A DNA stretch of 64,000 bases. Origin: JANMGV01 sp037440405 (GTDB taxonomy: Bacteria; Planctomycetota; Planctomycetia; Pirellulales; Pirellulaceae). The first letter of the stretch is position 1; each line of letters begins with the position of its first letter. The translations under genes and the position numbers were made by a program. Shown piece after piece: positions 45,314 to 54,174 of this stretch. The notes below the pieces were generated by a model that was given only the letters and a program-made list of their open reading frames with translations, had not been told where the DNA came from and made no database searches. Where the stretch lies: contig JBBIUE010000020.1 of the NCBI GenBank assembly GCA_037440405.1, positions 1-64,000 of the forward strand. The letters run 5' to 3'.

Positions 45314-46894
45314 ATGGCAGTCGAATTGAATCGGCAAAGCAAGGTTGAGGAGTGCTGGCAAAGCATGACGGGAAGGACTTTGAGCTCATCCGAGCACCAC
45401 TTGAAAGGCATCGAGACAAATCTCAGGAGCAAGCTGGGTGAAGAGCGATTCGAGTTATGGTTCGGTAAGAAGTGCTGTTGGAGCTTCAACGACGAAACGG
45501 TTCGAATCGAGTTTGAGGATGAGTTCTTTGTCCAGTGCGTAAAAACAATGTGCTTGCACGACCTTTCTCATTCTGTGGCGGAAGTGTTGGGACCCGACGC
45601 AAAATTCACGGTTTGCGTTCATGCGACGGGGGCAGAAATCCAAGCACGAGGTGACAGATCAGCGGTTCATAGCGATTCTTCCGAGAGACTTTTGATACGA
45701 AATCGGGAAAACTCTTCGAAGGATCGGTTTACAGAACCCCAGCGGGAACCGTCATCACTTAGACTAATAGCCGCAACCGACGAGCAGCCGCAAAGCCGTT
45801 CCAACAATACTGAGGGGCTCGCTCCTTCTCCCTTTTTAATGAAAACGCATCCGCGCGACATGGCCGCCAGCAATTGGGCACAGATCATCGAAGGAAACTG
45901 CAATCGAATGGCCCTGATGGCCGGTCGGATGGTCTTGGTACGTCCCGCAGACATTAACCCCCTCCTGTTCTACGGCTCGCATGGTACTGGGAAAACCATT
46001 CTTCTTCGCGGTTTGGCGGATGAACTGCGGGCAACCTGTCAGCTTCGACGAGTCATCTTTCAAACGGCTGAACAGTTCGCTATCGACTTCTCGGATGCCG
46101 CACGCGGTTCTGGCTTTGCCAGTTTCCGACGAAAGTACCGCGATGTGGATGCCCTGCTCATCGATGATATTCATTTTCTTATTGGCAAATCGAATATGCT
46201 CGTCGAGCTTCGAAACACCATCGATCAACTGCTGAGGAATCACCGTCAAGTCGTTTTGACAGCCGACCGTTCCCTTGCGGATCTCCAGGTGTTGGGGGGG
46301 GAGTTACACACGAGATTGTCGGGTGGAATGTCCTGTCAGCTCGAACCCTTGGATGCGGAAACCAAATCCGCTCTCTTGCAACGCATGTTGAAGCAGCGAC
46401 GCATTGAACTCGATCCAATGGCCCTGGACGAACTCCCTAGATTGATTGGCGGAGATGCTAGGCTCATACGTGGTATCTGCTTAAGGCTGCAAGCAACAAA
46501 ACTTCATCTCAAACGCCGACTGACACTCGACGATGTTCGCAGCAGTTGTAAGGACTTGCTCGCTGCCTGCCAAAATATCGTTCGACTTCCTGACATCGAG
46601 AAAGTCATTTGCGAAAAGTTCGGCATCGAACCGAAAAGCTTGCAGATGAAAAGCAAGAGCAAGGACGTCAGCCACCCTCGGATGTTAGCGATGTTCCTCG
46701 CACGCAAGCATACGCGCGCCGTCTACTCGGAAATCGGAACCTACTTTGGCAATCGTCAACACAGCACCGTTATCTCAGCGCAGAAGAAAGTCGAGGATTG
46801 GATCGCAAAGAACCAATTGGTCAAGCTGCCAGGAGGTCCTGTCCCGATCAAGGAAATGCTCCGAAGTATCGAGTCCGCATTGCACGTCGGCTGA
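45314..46894 (+). CDS. dnaA: Replication initiator DnaA, divergent
   Basis: The 526-residue protein has a DnaA domain layout. Domain I (about 12-93) has WQSMTG...LRSKLGEERFELWF; a polar linker follows (about 105-180). The AAA+ domain has Walker A GSHGTGKT at 221-228 and Walker B LLIDDIHF at 281-288. An Arg finger region reads HTRLSGG, a sensor II Arg is in GDARLIRGI, and a domain IV DNA-binding signature reads HPRMLAMFLARKHTRAVYSEIGTYF and GNRQHSTVISAQKKVE. The ATG at 45314 is used; upstream in-frame starts have no domain I. The segment that in most bacteria reads FVVGxSN is not conserved (MAASNWAQII). The DnaB-like neighbours dnaN, recF and gyrB are not adjacent, as in many planctomycetes. 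Confidence 0.9.
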   Translation: MAVELNRQSKVEECWQSMTGRTLSSSEHHLKGIETNLRSKLGEERFELWFGKKCCWSFNDETVRIEFEDEFFVQCVKTMCLHDLSHSVAEVLGPDAKFTVCVHATGAEIQARGDRSAVHSDSSERLLIRNRENSSKDRFTEPQREPSSLRLIAATDEQPQSRSNNTEGLAPSPFLMKTHPRDMAASNWAQIIEGNCNRMALMAGRMVLVRPADINPLLFYGSHGTGKTILLRGLADELRATCQLRRVIFQTAEQFAIDFSDAARGSGFASFRRKYRDVDALLIDDIHFLIGKSNMLVELRNTIDQLLRNHRQVVLTADRSLADLQVLGGELHTRLSGGMSCQLEPLDAETKSALLQRMLKQRRIELDPMALDELPRLIGGDARLIRGICLRLQATKLHLKRRLTLDDVRSSCKDLLAACQNIVRLPDIEKVICEKFGIEPKSLQMKSKSKDVSHPRMLAMFLARKHTRAVYSEIGTYFGNRQHSTVISAQKKVEDWIAKNQLVKLPGGPVPIKEMLRSIESALHVG

Positions 46895-47556
46895 TCAGCA
46901 TCGAAGCATGCATGACAAGCTGCACTCTCAACCGAATCATGCTCTCAATGGCCGAGCGTGAAACACGGAGTCTTTCCGGCAATAACGCTTCGAACTACAA
47001 GGACCGATACGATGAAGTACGGTACTCCCAAAGTGCTCGGTCCGTCAGGAGGAGCTTGCTACTTCTTAGTTTCGTGAGCAGCCGACGAATGCATCCTTTC
47101 CTGAAACGCAAGTGTTGGGCGAGGCTTTGATCCCTCGCTTGCGAGTATCGAGCATGCGCGTACCATGATTTTGCAGGTGGGATCGCAAGCTATAGAGTCC
47201 GCGATGGAACAGTGAAGATCAGTTCTTTCTCAATAGTGCTTTCGGTCAGATAGCACGTGCAATTTCAATACTCGCGCTCGATTTTATGACTGGCGGATCA
47301 ATTACCTCGGACGTGGACGATCGGCCATACGCTCCACGGTGACCTCCGAGCTTCGGTGTTTGATTGGTTGTTCTCAAACTTCCGCTCACCGAATTCTGCG
47401 ATCATTCACTCGAAATCGAGATCGGATTTCACAACCTCTTGGACAGCCAAAGCCGCTTGTTGGAACCCAGATTTTATGCTAAATTCTTCGCTCAGTGTGG
47501 AACTCGTTGGATAACCACGTGTCCTAGCTTTTTCTGCGATTCTACACGTGCGATTT
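46895..47556. other. Intergenic region between dnaA and tRNA-Arg
   Basis: I see no supported gene. A single partial DnaA-box-like word (GTTGGATAA near 47508) is present, but no box cluster. The segment leads into the tRNA gene and the insertion scar beyond it. Confidence 0.45.
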
Positions 47557-47630
<74 letters not shown>

Positions 47631-47679
47631 CTTAGGGCCGCAAGCATTTACGTCCATCGGCCCCTTTTTCCGAACTTAA

Positions 47680-47707
47680 ACTGTACCCATAAACAAGTGG
47701 GTACAGT
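47680..47707. repeat. Perfect 10-bp inverted repeat at the integrase 3' end
   Basis: ACTGTACCCA and TGGGTACAGT form a perfect 10-bp stem with an 8-base loop, overlapping the last codons of the integrase remnant and lying 50 bp after the tRNA. A further GGGTAC word follows. It could be an integrase arm-site, a terminator lacking a T run, or part of an attachment region. Confidence 0.75.
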
Positions 47708-47865
47708 CTGGGTACTTCAAGAATTCGCCCGCTTCTTAGTTGCTCTTTGAACACTTCGGCATCCTTTTGAATGTCCCCAGGGGCGCAGTGTTTTCGGGTC
47801 GTCTCCCAAGACGAGTGACGCATCACTTGAAAGATCACCTGAGGCGGAACTCCTGCTACCTCAGC
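47698..47865 (-). pseudogene. Tyrosine recombinase (phage-type integrase) C-terminal remnant
   Basis: On the minus strand the segment AEVAGVPPQVIFQVMRHSSW followed by ETTRKHCAPGDIQ matches the last part of tyrosine integrases: the RHSS region with the catalytic His, then the TTRKHY helix. Here the nucleophile Tyr is Cys (RKHCAPG). The N-terminal and core-binding domains and the first catalytic Arg are gone. It ends near the tRNA-Arg 3' end, which is the usual place of an integrase of a tRNA-targeted element. It cannot catalyse recombination. Confidence 0.75.
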
Positions 47866-47923
47866 CGTTGCCCGCAGGACCGCCACAGGTCGTGCGCCGC
47901 GGGCACGGTGAGAACAAAAAGTG

Positions 47924-47967
47924 GGTGGCACAAAGCTTCCCCACTCGGTGGCACAAAGCTTCCCCAC
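47924..47967. repeat. Two-copy 21-bp direct repeat with partial third copy
   Basis: GGTGGCACAAAGCTTCCCC starts at 47924 and again at 47947 (23-bp period), followed by a truncated copy with AAAGCTTCCC near 47968. The GTGGCA word is the complement of the TGCCAC repeats seen at 9.5-9.65 kb. Confidence 0.8.
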
Positions 47968-47994
47968 AAAGCTTCCCAAAGCTCCGGCAGACGC

Positions 47995-48600
47995 TGCCCC
48001 AACCGGCTGACCAGAGCTTCCAGCAAATCTAGAAGGCAACCGTGGTCTTTCCGGTTCCCGTGGCCAGGGTCAATAGACAATGTTTAGTTCACTGAAGGAT
48101 AGACTCGATGACCCGGTCAATCGCGATTCGCTGGTAGTAGCGGGGAACTTTCTTGGGGTTGTAGAAGTCCGGGACGAGCCGAGCGTTGACGACCGCTCCG
48201 GTGAATCCCTGTCTCTTCTGGTATCGAGCCCAAAGTTCGTCTGGAGTCGGGAACCGATCGATCACCTGTTCCGGGCCGGTGAAGTCGTCGTACTCGATGA
48301 TCTCGGTGCCGTTGGTGGCGTTGGCGAACTTGAGCCCAGAATCTCGGCGTACTCTTTGGCTTGCTGAAGACCATCCCCGGCGGGCCTTCGGTCGGACTTG
48401 GCTTCAACCACAGCCAGGGTGATGTCGCGGGTGAAACGGAGCAGTAAGTCGGAGAACTTCTTCTTCAGCCGACGGGGCATTCCTGCAGGAACGATGATTC
48501 GTCCATCAGTGAACGGCGTCTGTTCGCTGTAGAAATGCTTGTCACCGTCCCAGCCCGCTTCTTCGAGTTTGGGCCGGACCAGCATTCTACAGGTCTGTCT
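47995..48600 (-). pseudogene. hsdR: Type I restriction enzyme HsdR, N-terminal remnant
   Basis: From about 48600 downward the minus strand reads LVRPKLEEAGWDGDKHF, FTDGRIIVPAG and LAVVEAKSDRRPAGDGLQQAKEYAEILG, the HsdR nuclease domain with the catalytic D...E-x-K motif (VEAK). A missing base near 48337 shifts the frame; the continuation LKFANATNGTEIIEYDDFTG runs on to AIDRVIESILQ, then meets a stop at 48089-48091. Beyond it LTLATGTGKTTVAF, the helicase Walker A, is still legible before a second stop at 48029-48031. The rest of the motor and the C terminus are gone. HsdM and HsdS are absent, so the module is dead. Confidence 0.85.
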
Positions 48601-49355
48601 CGTTAGCCTGCTATTGGCCGAGGCGAGTGCTGGTCTGGATCGGTGCAGTTGCACTTCGTCTTGAACAGTCAACAACAAGGGCCGTTAGTTGAGCCTCGTT
48701 GGTTCCTGTTGCCGCCAATGGTCGGAACGACCATCTGTTTGTCTCGTCGTTCCTCGTGATGCCCCAGGTGGTTTGATTGACCGTGGTTGGTTTGAAAAAC
48801 GTGACCTCAGTTCGTTACCTCGGTAGGTCATTAGGGATTCTTGTTTGGTACTCGTCTTTTGAACCGTAAGGTTCATTGACTCGTCTTGTCCCGGTCTATT
48901 TCTCGTTTCGTTTTTTATTTCCTGTTTTCAGTTTCATTGTTGTTTTGCTTCTCGTTTTAGCTTTTTCTTTCTCTGCTTTTGCATTGGTTGCAGAACCCGA
49001 CGGATAACTCTCAGCCGGTTTTCATCACCGTGATTCGATTTGTGCCAACGACTGCAGCAGCCGTTTTAGGCCGCATGGTCACAATCGCAGACTTATCGTT
49101 GAATTTGCTGACCCTAAGTTCGCCAGTTCAGTCGCTTCAAATGGGCTGGGCTGGCATGGAGAAACAGCAGTCCTCCACCGCCCAGCAACGTTTCGCCGTG
49201 TTCCATTGCTCGAAGCATGCGGCGAACTGGTCCTGCCCCCTGCCCCCAAGATTCGTTTCAGTCGCATCTTCCATCGGATGCACGCCCGTTCGGCTTGCTT
49301 CAGGAAATCGACCTCCGGTATCGTTGAAGGGGCAATCGACGATGGCGGTGGCAGC
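48601..49355. other. Region between hsdR remnant and the VWA gene
   Basis: No supported gene is present. From about 48888 to 48985 the plus strand is strongly T-rich (runs such as CGTTTTTTATTTCC), unlike the rest of the window. A 63-codon frame at 48685-48876 on the minus strand has no known domain, though it starts well. A stretch near 49150-49270 has possible eroded coding sequence, which I cannot name. Confidence 0.4.
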
Positions 49356-50582
49356 CTAATTTCTTTCCGAAGCTTGCGAGGCGAACTCTGCCAACCAATT
49401 GCCTCGTAGTACTGTCGCCAAGAGATCGGGTAGACGATCCGGAATGCACGCGAAGCAAGGCATGCCGAGCTTCGCGAGTTTGTTCGCTAGGCTCTCGTTG
49501 AACGACGGTTTACCAGAATCGCTGATGGCAAGCAGGGTGACGGCTTTGATACCGCTCTCGAGTAAATACTCCATCTTCTTGACGAAGCGACTTTCGTTTG
49601 GACTCGTATCGTGCAGGTCAGCTAACAATATGTAAAGGGTTTTGGACGGAGTGTGCATATAGCGTTCGCAATAGGAAGTTGCCATCCAATAGTCTTCCGC
49701 ACCTCCCAGTTGAATCCCGAACAAGAGATCGACTGGATCATGGCATAACTCGGTAAGATCGACGACTTCTGCATGGTTGAATGCGACCACGTGCGTTTCA
49801 ACGGCGGGCATACTGGCCAGGATCGCTCCCATAACGCCTCCATAGATCAGCGAGGAGTGCATCGAACCTGACTGATCCATCGCGATAATCACATTCCAAT
49901 CATTCTGACGACGTTTCCGCATGAAGAACGATATGTTTTCTGGAATGATTGTCTTCAGGTCTTGATTGTAGTGCTTCAGGTTTCGGCGAATCGTTCGTGG
50001 CCAGTCGAGGTTTGCCATCAAACGCAAGGGGGAATGCTCGCTCCGATGGATCGAGCCACGAATGGCGGCAGAGAACTTCGACTCAAGCTTCTTGCGCAGC
50101 TCTTCGACGACACGTCGCACGAGATGGCGAGCCGCATCTTTGGCTTTGTCGGGAACCAGATGTTTCAGCTCCAGAACGGCACTTGCCAACTCCAGGGATG
50201 GCTCGACGTTCGCCATGATCTCTGGTTCAAAGAGGAGCTCTTTCATTCCTTTGCGTTCGATCGCGTCGTGCTGCAATAACACAACGACGTCTTTGGGGAA
50301 GTAGTTGCGAACTTGATCCAGCCAGCGAGCGACGCGCGGCCTGGATCGTCCTTTGCCGGCACCATGCGGCGCACCAATCTCTTTGCGCTTCCACTCTTCT
50401 TTGGAAATCTCCTCTTCGGAATCACCCCCGTAGATAGCTTCAAGAGCTTCATCCATTTCGAGCTGATCGGCACTGAGCAAGCATGAACCGCCAATCCAGG
50501 CTGCGAGTGGATCCTCGGCTTGCTTTCCTAGAATGAGTCGCCATCGAGCTGCTTGTTCCGGAGTAAATTCGATCGCAGTCAT
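49356..50582 (-). CDS. VWA-domain (CoxE-like) protein, last gene of five-gene system
   Basis: The 408-residue protein has an N-terminal helical region (about 1-220) with charged runs, then a CoxE-like VWA domain. The MIDAS motif is DQSGS with Asp236, and later MIDAS-type residues are in HDTSPNESR. No signal peptide or membrane helix is seen, so it is probably cytoplasmic, unlike the two VWA proteins at 17-22 kb. MoxR ATPases commonly pair with such VWA proteins (RavA-ViaA and CoxD-CoxE are studied pairs). Its start overlaps the DUF5682 stop by 4 nt (ATGA), so the two are translationally coupled. Confidence 0.88.
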   Translation of the reverse strand: MTAIEFTPEQAARWRLILGKQAEDPLAAWIGGSCLLSADQLEMDEALEAIYGGDSEEEISKEEWKRKEIGAPHGAGKGRSRPRVARWLDQVRNYFPKDVVVLLQHDAIERKGMKELLFEPEIMANVEPSLELASAVLELKHLVPDKAKDAARHLVRRVVEELRKKLESKFSAAIRGSIHRSEHSPLRLMANLDWPRTIRRNLKHYNQDLKTIIPENISFFMRKRRQNDWNVIIAMDQSGSMHSSLIYGGVMGAILASMPAVETHVVAFNHAEVVDLTELCHDPVDLLFGIQLGGAEDYWMATSYCERYMHTPSKTLYILLADLHDTSPNESRFVKKMEYLLESGIKAVTLLAISDSGKPSFNESLANKLAKLGMPCFACIPDRLPDLLATVLRGNWLAEFASQASERN

Positions 50583-52999
50583 AAATCGTCGAACCCAAAT
50601 TCATCAAGCTCAGCCAACTTCTTTTCTTCGGACTCGGTCAACGGTTTCTCCAGCAGGTCGGCTGTCGTTTCTGCATGCATGCCCCATAATTCCCCAAGGT
50701 TCTCAGCAATTGTACGTTTTTCGCGAGCGGAGAAGCTCCCGAAAGCGCGTCTCAAGAATACGACGGCTCGGCGAAATTGACTGTCTTCCAGCTCCGCGAC
50801 GTAACGGGCCAACTGTTCCCACAACGATTGCCGAGCGAGCAACGAATAGCGATTGCGTTTGGCTAAACCCTCAAACCACCCCGCGCCCAAATCCGCCGCG
50901 ATGCCAGGGGATAGACGCCGCGCAACTTCACGCGAGAGATCGACGGCATCCATGGCACCTCGTTCCAGCAACAACCCGCACCCGTAACCGGACAAAATCG
51001 GATTTCGATCGTCGGCGTCTGTGAGTTTCCGCAGTTCGCGGATCCACAAATCCTCTTCAATAACATCGTGCAACTCCAACGCGACTCGGTTCATCAAGTC
51101 GATGGCTTGAGTCAACAGCGGAGCTGCCCGGTCATCGCAATTGGACGACGCGACGAGGTTCAAGGCGGCTTGACTGAAGAGATCCTGAAGCAAAGGGAGC
51201 AACCGACTCGCGTCGACCTGTCTGACATCTCCATATCGAACGGCGATGCTCAAGTTATGAACGGCAAAAGCGAGCTCTGCGAAATCGCGACTGAGAACGG
51301 CCAATTCTTGCAGACGCTGGCGAGCGAGATTCATCGAATCGATTAATCCACACTGACAACAATCGGCGACCAAAGCAGACGCATCCGGAATACGCTCGCA
51401 CTCCTCCAGCATGCTCTTGATCCTGTAGGCTGTGGCCAGCTCGACGGTTTCTCCCAATAAGACAGCTTCTACCAGTGCTATTTCACTCTCAGGACTCCAC
51501 TGCAGCCGCCATCGCTCGGCCCATGTGGCATGATCCTGGCGTGTCACTTCCTGAGCGACGAACGGAATTCTCAAAACCCGAAGACGATGCAAGAAGCTGG
51601 AACGATGCAGATCCAGAAGCGCAGCTTCTCGCGACTGCACACGTCGATTCTCTCGCAAATCCAAGTCGAGCGTTTCAGCGATCGTTTTGCGAAACTTCTC
51701 TAGCTTCAAGCGACGCAACTCGCGGTCAAAGTCCTCCTGAATCGAAGTTTGGCTGACTCCTTTGGGCAATTGCCCAATATCGGTACCAATATCGACTTTA
51801 GCCAACGATTCGCGGACCACGGCCGGTTCACCTTGCCCGAGCAGCGTGATGACCGCATCGCGCAGATCCCTGAGCGTGGGTGCGGTGCCCTCCTTGAATG
51901 CGGAAAGCGTTTCTGCCAACCGGACTGCTTCGATGACTTCGGCCGTGGATCGATGCGTGCCCGATGATCGCATTTCTCTCGCCACACAAGTCACGTAGCG
52001 ACGCGACAGATCGCTCGTCGCCTGTTGTTCGACTAGCGTGCGCCACAGCAGCTCGTAATAAGCGGGTGCATGGTTACCTGCACCATAACCCGATTGCGAA
52101 GACAACTTGTAATACGAATAAGGCATCAATGTCAATTTGCTCTCACGACGCGGCAGCAGTGCCAACTCGGCATCGGACATCGCAGGATGCTGGCCATTCA
52201 AAACGCTGGCGTGAAAGGCCCCAACGACAGCAACTATCTTTTCAGGTTTGATGCCGTTGGCGATGCACTGCGCGATACGCCGCCGCATATAGGCTTCGCG
52301 CACAAGATTCTCCGCTCGCCACGTTGGTGAATCGTCTTCGAGATCACGAATGGACTCGCCCAACTGCCACGCTGTTCGGCGATAGGTGCCTTGGCTGAGC
52401 GTATGCTCAAAGTTGCGCTCCCAGTACGTTTCGTAGTCCCTTTCGCCCGAACGTTCAGCAATTTGCATGTACAGAGAACGAGGAGGCTCGGGGGTATGTG
52501 TGGAAGTGCCCGTCTGTTCTGCTGAGACAGTTGGCTCATCATGATTCAGCGAAGCCTCATCATCGGTTTTGCATGAATTGGTGTCGTCTCCTCCGTTCGT
52601 TGTTTCGGGGGCCGACGAGCGTTCTTTGATTCGTCGAGCGATTGCAGCTTCCATCCGTTGCTGCTCACGATCGTAGAGTCCCAGAAAGATGGACGATGGT
52701 AAATCGAAGAACTCGACGGTTACATTGTGATCATGCCCCCACTTAATCGCTTGATACTCTGGGCTGTAAGTGGCAAAGGGATAGACGATTGTTCGAACCG
52801 GCAAATCGGAGGTATAGGCCAGGATCGCAATCGGCGGTCGCGTTTCTGGGCGGCAGATATCGAAAATGAAGTCGGTCGCGTCATCTAGACCTTCGATCAG
52901 AATCAAATCAGGTTGTTTTTCATCCAGAAACTGTACCAGGTGCCATGCTCCCATGGGTGACAGATGACGAACGCCGAACACGTCAATCGACCAGCTCAT
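50579..52999 (-). CDS. DUF5682-family protein
   Basis: The 806-residue protein starts with a segment typical of DUF5682: SIDVFGVRHLSPMGAWHL, LILIEGLDDATDF and PPIAILAYTSDLPVRTIVYP, then EYQAIKWG. His12 in GVRHLSP, Glu36 in IEG and the later VVGAFHASVLNG motif recall the EreA/ChaN/TraB-like hydrolase fold, an inference from motif shape. A low-complexity acidic insert (about 150-190) follows, and the last 400 residues are helical. No signal peptide is visible. The ATG at 52999 is chosen 4 bp after the MoxR stop. The function is unknown; the family seems to occur in MoxR/VWA clusters. Confidence 0.85.
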   Translation of the reverse strand: MSWSIDVFGVRHLSPMGAWHLVQFLDEKQPDLILIEGLDDATDFIFDICRPETRPPIAILAYTSDLPVRTIVYPFATYSPEYQAIKWGHDHNVTVEFFDLPSSIFLGLYDREQQRMEAAIARRIKERSSAPETTNGGDDTNSCKTDDEASLNHDEPTVSAEQTGTSTHTPEPPRSLYMQIAERSGERDYETYWERNFEHTLSQGTYRRTAWQLGESIRDLEDDSPTWRAENLVREAYMRRRIAQCIANGIKPEKIVAVVGAFHASVLNGQHPAMSDAELALLPRRESKLTLMPYSYYKLSSQSGYGAGNHAPAYYELLWRTLVEQQATSDLSRRYVTCVAREMRSSGTHRSTAEVIEAVRLAETLSAFKEGTAPTLRDLRDAVITLLGQGEPAVVRESLAKVDIGTDIGQLPKGVSQTSIQEDFDRELRRLKLEKFRKTIAETLDLDLRENRRVQSREAALLDLHRSSFLHRLRVLRIPFVAQEVTRQDHATWAERWRLQWSPESEIALVEAVLLGETVELATAYRIKSMLEECERIPDASALVADCCQCGLIDSMNLARQRLQELAVLSRDFAELAFAVHNLSIAVRYGDVRQVDASRLLPLLQDLFSQAALNLVASSNCDDRAAPLLTQAIDLMNRVALELHDVIEEDLWIRELRKLTDADDRNPILSGYGCGLLLERGAMDAVDLSREVARRLSPGIAADLGAGWFEGLAKRNRYSLLARQSLWEQLARYVAELEDSQFRRAVVFLRRAFGSFSAREKRTIAENLGELWGMHAETTADLLEKPLTESEEKKLAELDEFGFDDL

Positions 53000-53003
53000 C
53001 GAT

Positions 53004-54128
53004 TTATTCCGAACAAGCGTTAAAGAGGCCACGCCACTCTGCACCACGCTTCTTCATGACGTTGGTGAGGTATTCCTGCCATGTTATCTTGTCTTTCTCT
53101 TCATCCTTGATGATCGCGCCTTCGATGCCCGAAGCCAAATCGGCATCCGTGACTTTGCCATTTCCGAAACTGCCAGCGAGTGCCATGCTGCCCGTCAGGA
53201 CGGAGATCGCCTCAGCCGTAGACAAGACGCCGCTGGGTTGTTTTAGTTTGTTCTTGCCGTCCAGTGTTTGACCGGTTCGCAATTCGCGGAAGATGGTGAC
53301 GACTTTCTCAATAGCTTCATCTGACGGCAACTCAGCTCGAAGTTGCAAGTTCGAAGCAAGCTCACGCACCCGCTTGCAAACGATCTCCATCTCGGTTTCA
53401 AGTGTTTTGGGAGTTGGCAAGACGATAATGTTAAAACGCCGTTTGAGGGCCGCCGACATATCATTCACGCCACGATCGCGAGTGTTCGCAGTTGCGATGA
53501 TCGAAAAGCCTTTCTTGGCTGGAACATCGATCCCCAATTCAGGGACCGAAATACGTTTCTCCGACAAGAGTGAAATCATCGCATCCTGTACTTCGGAAGC
53601 ACATCGGGTGATCTCTTCAAAGCGAGCGATGCGTCCGTCCTCCATCGCTCGGTAGATGGGACTCTTGATCAACGCTTGATGGCTGGGCCCTTGCGAGATC
53701 AGCATCGCATAGTTCCAACTATAGCGAACTTGTTCTTCCGTGGTTCCGGCAGTCCCTTGCACGACCAGCGAGGAGTTGCCATTAATTGCTGCCGTCAAGT
53801 GCTCAGAAAGCCAACTCTTGGCAGTCCCCGGTTCACCGATCAACAGTAAAGCCCGATCCGTGACAAGCGTTGCGATAGCAACTTCCACCAAGCGACTATT
53901 GCCGACATACTTTGGAGCGATTGCGACGCTACCCGACTGACCGCCGCAAATATACGTATGCACCGAACGAGGCGACATTTTCCAGCCTGGCGGTACTTCG
54001 TGTGTTTCGTTGGCGATGAGAGCGTTCAACTCATGTGCGTAAAGCACCTCCGCCGGAGGCCGTAGTTCATCCTGAACATCCGGTTTGCTGGTTCCCTGCA
54101 AATCACTGCTGGTCGTTTTTTTGGGCAT
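53004..54128 (-). CDS. MoxR-family AAA+ ATPase
   Basis: The 374-residue ATPase has Walker A GEPGTAKS at 98-105, a Walker B-type segment ARFEEI at 168-173, sensor 1 in IATANTRDRG (Asn near 215), and Arg-finger region ALKRRF near 228-232. An N-terminal extension of about 70 residues precedes it. MoxR ATPases act as chaperone-like motors that activate VWA-bearing partners. The VWA protein two genes downstream is the likely partner. The DUF5682 gene starts 4 bp after its stop. The gene is the third of five on this strand. Confidence 0.93.
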   Translation of the reverse strand: MPKKTTSSDLQGTSKPDVQDELRPPAEVLYAHELNALIANETHEVPPGWKMSPRSVHTYICGGQSGSVAIAPKYVGNSRLVEVAIATLVTDRALLLIGEPGTAKSWLSEHLTAAINGNSSLVVQGTAGTTEEQVRYSWNYAMLISQGPSHQALIKSPIYRAMEDGRIARFEEITRCASEVQDAMISLLSEKRISVPELGIDVPAKKGFSIIATANTRDRGVNDMSAALKRRFNIIVLPTPKTLETEMEIVCKRVRELASNLQLRAELPSDEAIEKVVTIFRELRTGQTLDGKNKLKQPSGVLSTAEAISVLTGSMALAGSFGNGKVTDADLASGIEGAIIKDEEKDKITWQEYLTNVMKKRGAEWRGLFNACSE

Positions 54129-54174
54129 GAAAGTTTGAAAAACAATGAAGGAAAGAAGGTTAGAAAGGGCGATT

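Noticed and set aside
46895..47556. Possible oriC next to dnaA
   Set aside because: Only isolated words similar to DnaA boxes were found on either side of dnaA, with no cluster and no AT-rich unwinding tract.
48979..49359. Plus-strand frame of 126 codons with possible transposase-like pieces
   Set aside because: Similarities were too weak and frame-dependent to name any transposase family.
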